Below are positions 57,539 through 64,000 of a stretch of 64,000 nucleotides of DNA, one piece after another; position 1 is the first letter of the stretch; every line of letters begins with the position of its first letter. The DNA comes from Nitrospira sp. GTDB taxonomy: Bacteria > Nitrospirota > Nitrospiria > Nitrospirales > Nitrospiraceae. The notes beneath the pieces were generated by a model that saw only the letters and a program-made list of their open reading frames with translations, had not been told where the DNA came from and made no database searches. Location of the stretch: the NCBI GenBank assembly GCA_023248215.1, contig JAHFEW010000005.1:32198-96197 (forward strand). The letters are read 5' to 3'. Position numbers and translations under genes: made by a program.

Positions 57539-58828
57539 ATGAACAAGCCGAGAATCTGGACTGCTGAAACGATCGCCATCGGGTCGGAACTGTTGCTCGG
57601 TGGACGTCTTGATACGAATTCCCTCTTTATCGCCGATCATCTGGCGGCCTGTGGAGTTGAACTCCGGTACAAAACGACGGTCGGTGACGATGTGTCCGAC
57701 ATCGTGGCGGTGCTGAAGACAGCGGTGCGGCGTTCCCGAGTGGTGGTCCTTACCGGTGGATTAGGGCCGACGATCGATGACCTCACACGCGAGGCAGTGG
57801 CGCGTGCGACTGGTCGCCGATTGGCTCGGCGCAAGGCCGCGCTGGATGGGATGATCGCCCGCCTGGCCGAGTGGGGGCGCACAGCAACCACATCGCAGTT
57901 TCGGCAGGCCATGATTCCCGCGGGTGCGGACATTCTTCCCAATCCCGTCGGGACCGCACCTGGGTTTGCCCTCACCTGGAAGGGGACGTTCCTCGCAGCC
58001 TTGCCTGGCGTACCGCGGGAGATGGAACCGATGGTGAAGGAGTGCGTGCTTCCAAGGCTGCAGGAGTGGTTGAACGCACAGAAGACCGTGGCCGTGACGC
58101 CTATAGTTCGACGGGTGCTTCACACCTCCGGTGTCCCGGAATCCCTGGTGGATCAGAAACTCACCGGGCTCATTCCTGCAGGCAGTCCGATCCAGCTCGG
58201 CATCTATGCCTCTCCGATGGAGATCATGGTTTCGTTGACGGGACCAGCTGCGGTGAAGGCGCAGGGGCCTGTCACCATTGATGCGTTATTCGATGAAACA
58301 CGTGACCGCCTTCGCGATATCCTCTATGGGGAGGAAGGCGACACGATGGAATCGGTGGTCGGCCGATTGCTCGGTGAGCAGAAGTTGACCCTGGCCGTCG
58401 CTGAGTCCTGCACGGGCGGATTGATCGGCCATCGGCTCACCCAGGTGCCGGGGTCATCGGGCTACCTGGACCGAGTCGCCGTCACGTATAGCAATCGCGC
58501 GAAGGTCGAGTTGCTGGGTGTGCCGGCTGCCCTGATCGACCGGCATGGCGCGGTCAGCGCGGAAGTGGCCGCAGCGATGGCGCATGGCATGCGTGAACGG
58601 AGCGGGACTTCCGTCGGGTTGAGCGTGACCGGCATCGCCGGACCTGGCGGGGCGACCGAGACGAAACCGGTGGGGTTGGTCTATGTGGGACTGGACGGCG
58701 GACCGAACGACACGCTCACGAAGGAATTCCGGTTTCACGGCGGCGACCGCAATGTGATCAAGCAGCGATCCTCGCAAGCCGCCCTCGATCTGTTGCGCCG
58801 ATGGCTGATTAAGAAGGGCCAGGGATGA
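57539..58828 (+). CDS. cinA: CinA-family competence/damage-inducible protein (nicotinamide-nucleotide amidase domain)
   Basis: TAETIAIGSELLLGGRLDTNSLFIADHLAACGVEL...TGGLGPTIDDLTREA...VAESCTGGLIGHRLTQVPGSSGYLDR...SVTGIAGPGGAT. Confidence 0.93.
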   Translation: MNKPRIWTAETIAIGSELLLGGRLDTNSLFIADHLAACGVELRYKTTVGDDVSDIVAVLKTAVRRSRVVVLTGGLGPTIDDLTREAVARATGRRLARRKAALDGMIARLAEWGRTATTSQFRQAMIPAGADILPNPVGTAPGFALTWKGTFLAALPGVPREMEPMVKECVLPRLQEWLNAQKTVAVTPIVRRVLHTSGVPESLVDQKLTGLIPAGSPIQLGIYASPMEIMVSLTGPAAVKAQGPVTIDALFDETRDRLRDILYGEEGDTMESVVGRLLGEQKLTLAVAESCTGGLIGHRLTQVPGSSGYLDRVAVTYSNRAKVELLGVPAALIDRHGAVSAEVAAAMAHGMRERSGTSVGLSVTGIAGPGGATETKPVGLVYVGLDGGPNDTLTKEFRFHGGDRNVIKQRSSQAALDLLRRWLIKKGQG

Positions 58829-59436
58829 TCCGGGTGTTTCTCGCCATTGAGTTGCCTTCGGATCTGCGCGGGGCACTCTCGACGATTCAGCAGGATTTGA
58901 AGCGGCGAGTCGAACGAACGGTCGATCGACAGGCTCGAATCAGCTGGGTACAACCGGCTTCCATTCACCTCACGCTCAAATTCCTCGGCGACATGCCTGA
59001 GGAATCGATCGAGTCTCTCCATAGAGCTATCGAGCAGGTTGCATCAGGCCATCAGGCCATCCCCATTCCACTCGAACGGCTCGGAGTATTTCCTCGTCTC
59101 CAACAACCAAGAGTGCTATGGGCGGGACCGTCCGAAAGTTGGGAGCAAGGGGACGATGCATTGCGGCTGAGGGCGCTGCATCGCGCGGTTGAGGACTGTT
59201 GCCAGGCAGCGGGCTTTGCGCCCGAGGGGCGCCCATTCAGTTCCCACCTGACCCTTGCGCGAATTAAGGAAGGGGAGCGGCAGGTCGGGCAGGCCCTGAC
59301 CCGGAGTGGGGTGATGGATCATCCGATGACGATAGGCATGCTTCCCGTCGAGGCCATCATTCTGATGAAGAGCGATCTGCGTCCGACCGGCTCGGTCTAT
59401 ACGAAGTTGTGGGAGGTGCGGATCAGTGGGAGATAG
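58825..59436 (+). CDS. thpR: RNA 2',3'-cyclic phosphodiesterase (2H family)
   Basis: IRVFLAIELPSDLRGAL; SIHLTLKFLGDM and FSSHLTLARIKE (two HxT motifs); ATGA overlap with cinA. Confidence 0.93.
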   Translation: MIRVFLAIELPSDLRGALSTIQQDLKRRVERTVDRQARISWVQPASIHLTLKFLGDMPEESIESLHRAIEQVASGHQAIPIPLERLGVFPRLQQPRVLWAGPSESWEQGDDALRLRALHRAVEDCCQAAGFAPEGRPFSSHLTLARIKEGERQVGQALTRSGVMDHPMTIGMLPVEAIILMKSDLRPTGSVYTKLWEVRISGR

Positions 59437-59536
59437 TCCGGCCTGCTCCAGCGTTTAGCAGGCTGCGGAAAAACTCGATTGTTGCGTAATACGCCGCGAT
59501 CAGCTCACGTGCCGCGTCGGTGTCAGAATAGCCCGC

Positions 59537-59659
59537 AGGATGCGCAAAAAGGCCGTCCAGCAAGGCCGCAGCGAGCGAAGAGGCGGAATCGTACTCTCTG
59601 CCGTACGTTGAGCGTCTGAGCGATGCGAGAACGCCGCTGGCGGACTTTTCCCGCATCCT
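59537..59659. repeat. Short MITE/REP-like element with terminal inverted repeats
   Basis: AGGATGCGCAAAAAGGCCGTCCAGC...GCTGGCGGACTTTTCCCGCATCCT; ends related to 44371-44598. Confidence 0.6.
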
Positions 59660-59839
59660 GTTAGGCTCGATCACAGGGACTTTCCCACACAGGGCGACCT
59701 TAAAGGAAAAAACAATATGCGGAAAGCATCAAGCAAGGCAAGTGAGAGGGGCATCGAAGGGCTGTTCGGTGGCGTCCAAACTCTCTCCCTCGAACCCGCC
59801 GCTGGCGTCTCAGCAGCGTGCCGTAGTGACGACACGTGC

Positions 59840-61471
59840 TTAAGCGCCGAGACTCACCGACAGTAACTTCTCCTGAGCGTCTGGTACGGCCGTCCGAGCT
59901 GTAACGGTGGACAGTGCCGGGACCTCTGCAGGCTCCTTGACCACTCCCAGCATATTTCTCAACAGTGCCCGCTGATCTTTCCAAACATTTTTGTATGTCC
60001 TGTCGAGAGCCCCATCGACCCTGGTGGCCCAGCGGAGAATGCCTGCCCCGACCAGTAGAAGACCCCCCACCGCCCCGCATTGGCGGGGCAACTGCCAGCC
60101 GGCAACAGTGAGCGGATACAGCAACCAACCGGGCGGCTGGTACAACCAGCCGATAGCCAGCAGGCTCGCCAGGACGAATACGTAGTAGGACATCCTTCCG
60201 CTCTTCACCACGCTTCGGACCGTATCAAGGGAGGAATGGATGGTGGAGCATTGAGGATGGCCGGGACGCAATGTGGCCATCTGCCGCGCGAGTTGTTCAG
60301 GCACATCCGACGACGGCCATTTCACGGATCCGTTCGTGGTGATGATTTTACACTCGAATGGAATATTCCCCGGAGCATAGGCATCGGTCCCATTGGCGAT
60401 TCGTTCGAACAGACTGATGTGGATCTTGGGCAGTCCGACATGGTGTTCACGGCACAGTACAGCGATGTCACGCGGTTCCCATCGGTAGTAGACGGCCAGC
60501 CCCGCGCGCGAATCGTAGAGTTTGCCATGGACATCCTGATGGGTCCGGACATAGGCACGATCGCTCTCGATAAACCGAAGGCCGCATTTCTCCGACTCCG
60601 CCATCATCCAGTCGAGCGTGACCAGGGACAGGCCATGCTTTGCATATCCTCCGCCGACGTTCGAGTGTACGCCGGCGAACCAGACCTGATCGACCTTCGT
60701 GCTCCCCACATCCTCCTCGTTCCACAGTTCCGGATGGAACGTCCGCCGCTCATCATCGATGGACAGGGCGTGGCACGCGCGCTTGATGTGGCAGCTCGGC
60801 GTCAATTCGGTGAACCGCATCGGGTACAGCCAGTTCAGAAGGTCGCGCAACTCATCGAACGGAGCCCCCACCGCTCCCACGGTGTCCCAGACTCCCAGAA
60901 ATTCAATCGGGACGGCCCCGTCGGGCGCATGCTCTGCGTGCATGACGGCGCCTAAGGCCTTACGCCGTGCCCTGTCCCTCTGCCCATCTTCTTTTGTAGG
61001 CTGGCCTGTTTGCCGCTGCTGCTTAGTCACGCGCTGGAAGGCCTCCTTTCTGAAAACTTTCCAGCATTGGTCGACTCGACTCCTGAGCGTACTTGCGCCG
61101 AGGCTGGTTATATCGATGATTCCACAGTACTCAATGAGGCCGCATAGCGCCCTGACGGTGTAGGCTCCTCGGCTGAATCCGAATAGATAGAGCCGGTCCC
61201 CCGGCTGATAGACATGGGCCAACTCAAGGTAGAGATCCTTGACGTTCTGGGTGAATCCCCATCCGAACGCCCCTCCGAACAGTTTCAAGGGGAGCAGGCG
61301 CGACGTTCCCACGCCGTCGTCGTAGAACGCCACCTGTGGCTGACGGTTGGCGTCGACTTTATGGCCCTGGATATCAACCGCTTCATAGAGCTTAAACACA
61401 TTGGTCCCGCGCGCCTTGATATCCATATTGCCGGTTCCATCTGAGCAGAGGACGATATTCTTGCTGGCCAT
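59840..61471 (-). CDS. DUF2235 alpha/beta-hydrolase (Tle1-like phospholipase family) with C-terminal hydrophobic segments
   Basis: KNIVLCSDGTGNMDIKARGTNVFKLYEAV; YLFGFSRGAYTVRALCGLI (GxSxG); VWFAGVHSNVGGGY; C-term TM helices. Confidence 0.88.
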   Translation of the reverse strand: MASKNIVLCSDGTGNMDIKARGTNVFKLYEAVDIQGHKVDANRQPQVAFYDDGVGTSRLLPLKLFGGAFGWGFTQNVKDLYLELAHVYQPGDRLYLFGFSRGAYTVRALCGLIEYCGIIDITSLGASTLRSRVDQCWKVFRKEAFQRVTKQQRQTGQPTKEDGQRDRARRKALGAVMHAEHAPDGAVPIEFLGVWDTVGAVGAPFDELRDLLNWLYPMRFTELTPSCHIKRACHALSIDDERRTFHPELWNEEDVGSTKVDQVWFAGVHSNVGGGYAKHGLSLVTLDWMMAESEKCGLRFIESDRAYVRTHQDVHGKLYDSRAGLAVYYRWEPRDIAVLCREHHVGLPKIHISLFERIANGTDAYAPGNIPFECKIITTNGSVKWPSSDVPEQLARQMATLRPGHPQCSTIHSSLDTVRSVVKSGRMSYYVFVLASLLAIGWLYQPPGWLLYPLTVAGWQLPRQCGAVGGLLLVGAGILRWATRVDGALDRTYKNVWKDQRALLRNMLGVVKEPAEVPALSTVTARTAVPDAQEKLLSVSLGA

Positions 61472-61639
61472 GGCTGTCTCCCTCGCGATTGCGATTGATT
61501 GGGTAAGCGAATCCCCCTCTCACTCCGTCGCATCACAGACAGAGCGAATTCAGAACAACCATTCCTTTCTGACATCCGGCGCGAGCGGTCCGGGGAACGC
61601 GCATGGCGCATCTCCCCGGACTCAGCCGTGACAGTCCGC

Positions 61640-62728
61640 CTACTTGGCTTGAACCGAGATCTTATATTTCCCGATCCCCTCCGGCTGGTAGTGCCGGATG
61701 CGGACGTGGTATGTGCCCGGCTGCAGCCGCGTGATGATCTTTGCGTTGTAGGCGCGTCCGCTGTCGTCGTCCTCGGCGACCAGGCTTGTCATATTATCCG
61801 GCCCGAGCAGGGCCATGACGACATCGGTGGTGCCGGACGTTTCAATTTTGTAGCGGCCGAGCTGCGAGATCACAAACTTAAACAGGTCTTCCTCGCCGTG
61901 TTTTCCAATTTCCTCTTCCACTGCCGGTCCGCCGACCGTGAGCGTGACGGCGCCAGGTCCTTGCTGTTTTGGATACATGGTGGACATGAACTCTTTGTCC
62001 GTGGCGGACGCTTCCGTGTTCCAGCCGACTTCAAACCCCCCAAGCGTCAGGTCTTTCGAGATCGGGTAGTGCATGATCGACGCCTTGTCATACTGTGAAA
62101 AGTTGGTCATATCCTTGGCGTACTTATTCAAGAGATTGTTATCCACGTCTTCTTTCGTCCAATTGTTAGGCGGCCCCATGAAGTATCGATAGACGGCATC
62201 CGTATTCCACGGAATGCCGGCTTCGGGGTGTTGATGCTCATGGATGCAGCCCAACGCGTGACCGAATTCGTGAACGACGACCCTCCGATATTCATCTTCA
62301 TGGCTGTCAGGCGTGAGCCAGCCATAATTCATTGTGGGCTGGGGTCGTGGGATTTCTAGGGCATCCGTTCCGAGATAAGACCACGATCCTTCGTGTTCGA
62401 AGGAAATCCGGATGTCCGCACTCGGGTCATATCCGAACTTGAAGGTAATATTCGCCTGTTGGCTCCATTGGTGGGCGTAGTCCTCAACTTTGGCCTGAAC
62501 CGCCGGAAGACCGTCCAGGAAATGCACCTTCAGTTCCCTCCCATTCTGCCATTTCTTGGCCGTAATGAGCGCCATCTTGGAGGGAGACAACGGCTCGACG
62601 CCTAAGCCGGGCAAATGGCGGAAGACGGGGAGATTAGCCGGATTCTCCTCGATCGCTCGATGCATCGCGGTTACGAGCAGATGGTCGGGCAACACTCGGT
62701 CGATGCACATTTTGATATTCCGACGCAT
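61640..62728 (-). CDS. Astacin/matrixin-like zinc metalloprotease with C-terminal PPC-like domain
   Basis: VVHEFGHALGCIHEHQHP (HExxHxxGxxH), Met-turn SIMHYPI; PPC-like DDDSGRAYNAKIITRLQPGTYHVRIRHY. Confidence 0.88.
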   Translation of the reverse strand: MRRNIKMCIDRVLPDHLLVTAMHRAIEENPANLPVFRHLPGLGVEPLSPSKMALITAKKWQNGRELKVHFLDGLPAVQAKVEDYAHQWSQQANITFKFGYDPSADIRISFEHEGSWSYLGTDALEIPRPQPTMNYGWLTPDSHEDEYRRVVVHEFGHALGCIHEHQHPEAGIPWNTDAVYRYFMGPPNNWTKEDVDNNLLNKYAKDMTNFSQYDKASIMHYPISKDLTLGGFEVGWNTEASATDKEFMSTMYPKQQGPGAVTLTVGGPAVEEEIGKHGEEDLFKFVISQLGRYKIETSGTTDVVMALLGPDNMTSLVAEDDDSGRAYNAKIITRLQPGTYHVRIRHYQPEGIGKYKISVQAK

Positions 62729-62796
62729 GGGATACCTCCTTGTGAGAATGACTGGACGCTTCGTTGCAGATGCTTCACGGTTCTTCGACACAATGA

Positions 62797-63780
62797 TCAT
62801 TCGTCTCCCCTGGGCGCTCGGTGGCGGAGCCGCTCAATCTTCAGGTGGTCGTGCTCAACCGATGTGTTCTCTTCACCCGGTGAAATACCTTTTTCCTCAT
62901 CGACATCCCGGATCGTCTTGATGCCTGTTAGCTGTGCTGATGCCGGGATATCTCCTTCGCTTTCATCGTACAGATCAATCCAGGGCAAGCCATGTCGGAT
63001 ATAGGTCGTCGTATCTACGGGCGTGGGAGGAGGTTCGTGGCCGGTCACCTCTCGATACTGCTCGCTGTTGACGATGTGGATGAACACCGATCCCGGGTGT
63101 TCCTGGTCCCATGTGTCGATCCCATAGGGGTCCGGGTAGAGTTTTTGTCTCATCCGACCCCCGGCCCCGAGGCCCATGTCAGGCATGTTGGTCGGAGCAG
63201 CGAACGGCTTGCGCGCTTGCGGCTTGCGTTCGGGAGGAGGGTGATCGGGAAATAGTCCAGGTTTGGGTTCGTAGACAGTCATCTGGATGCCACCAACGTG
63301 CTCTTTTCCCGTGACGTGACCTTCGACGCTGTAGCCGCGCCCCAACGGCATCGCGACAAACTGCCGAATAACGGCCTCACCGGTTTTGAAGCCATCCAGC
63401 CAGGGCTGGTTTGGACAGACCAGATAGTTTTGAGGATCGGCTCGCAACGCACCATTCCCCGGCTCTCCCGACACAGCGTTGATCGTACCGACCGCAATCT
63501 TCACCGCGTTCGGCTTCCACCATGCTCCCCCGAAACCAAGCCACAGGGCCTCACGCTGATACATGGGGATGAACAGGTGGACATCAGGTTCGAGCCATGA
63601 TGCGGGAACTCGTCCCGCATACTTCATCACGTCCTGAATCGGTAACGGCCCCAGCCCTGGCGGCAAGGGATAGATGTTTCCATCGTCAGGAATCCTGAGG
63701 GTTCGCTGGAAAGAAACGGAGAACCGTTCGCCGATTCTGACTCTGTCTTGCTCGATAGCGATAGGTAGCATCGAGTACAC
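62797..63780 (-). CDS. Hypothetical protein adjacent to the metalloprotease
   Basis: MYSMLPIAIEQDRVRIGERFSVSFQRTLRIPDDGNIYPLPPGLGPLPI...VAMPLGRGYSVEGHVTGKEHVGGIQMTVYEP...GRMRQKLYPDPYGIDTWDQ. Confidence 0.75.
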   Translation of the reverse strand: MYSMLPIAIEQDRVRIGERFSVSFQRTLRIPDDGNIYPLPPGLGPLPIQDVMKYAGRVPASWLEPDVHLFIPMYQREALWLGFGGAWWKPNAVKIAVGTINAVSGEPGNGALRADPQNYLVCPNQPWLDGFKTGEAVIRQFVAMPLGRGYSVEGHVTGKEHVGGIQMTVYEPKPGLFPDHPPPERKPQARKPFAAPTNMPDMGLGAGGRMRQKLYPDPYGIDTWDQEHPGSVFIHIVNSEQYREVTGHEPPPTPVDTTTYIRHGLPWIDLYDESEGDIPASAQLTGIKTIRDVDEEKGISPGEENTSVEHDHLKIERLRHRAPRGDE

Positions 63781-64000
63781 TCACGGGTGAGGCCCAGATG
63801 GTTTCATAACGATCAAGACCAATGCGGGCTCTCAGACAACGGCCCAACGGGTGTGAGGATCAACAACCGGTATATGTAGCTAGGTCGTGACAAAAAGATT
63901 CGCAACTCTTGTGCCCCTTCCCATATTGATGCCTCGGAGCGGTTGGTGCTCAACGCAAGATAAGGCAGCTTCAGGAGAAATCCGGAATGAGCGGACGAAC

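Noticed and set aside
59423-59674. 83-aa minus-strand ORF
   Set aside because: Largely coincides with the inverted-repeat element 59537-59659 and shows no protein family features.
1-64000. tRNA/rRNA genes, CRISPR arrays, prophage or IS transposases
   Set aside because: No cloverleaf, rRNA-like, regularly spaced repeat or transposase/integrase sequence was recognised on either strand.

Overview
This 64 kb window is high-GC bacterial chromosome with dense operons. My best guess for lineage is Nitrospirota/Nitrospira-like, inferred from gene content and not tested. Left arm (1-12.5 kb, minus strand): a catabolic operon for branched-chain/propionyl-CoA and aromatic amino acids, containing an acyl-CoA carboxylase beta subunit, a split B12 acyl-CoA mutase, an MBL hydrolase, HBDH, thiolase, E2/E1beta/E1alpha of a 2-oxoacid dehydrogenase, a PRTase-like protein, a FAH-family protein, HmgA, and a half-size HPPD-like dioxygenase. 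It diverges from a plus-strand fatty-acid beta-oxidation operon (12.7-21.8 kb), followed by an XRE regulator coupled to tryptophanase. The most unusual part is 24.3-36.3 kb. It holds tandem mini zinc-ribbon proteins, an ABC half-transporter with all ATPase motifs eroded, an NtrB/NtrC pair, and an orphan 2-oxoacid:ferredoxin-oxidoreductase-like cluster. That cluster has a degenerate gamma/alpha fusion flanked by two paralogous epsilon/CdhB-like proteins, with no TPP-binding beta subunit. Then come a cupredoxin-like protein with a decayed tandem copy and an acetate-type transporter. Two transcription units in this region have GG-N10-GC sigma-54 promoter matches with the same paired upstream element, TGCA-N5-TGCA(G), about 100 bp upstream, suggesting a local sigma-54 regulon. 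Further right are a two-partner-secretion/TPR-CHAT cassette, a periplasmic S16 (Lon-like) protein, MITE-like inverted-repeat elements, a large PAS kinase/NarL/sigma-54 signalling island, a HemQ/Cld-family protein, cinA-thpR, and a DUF2235/astacin-like cluster. No tRNA, rRNA or CRISPR was seen. All family calls are from reading the sequence; no searches were run.
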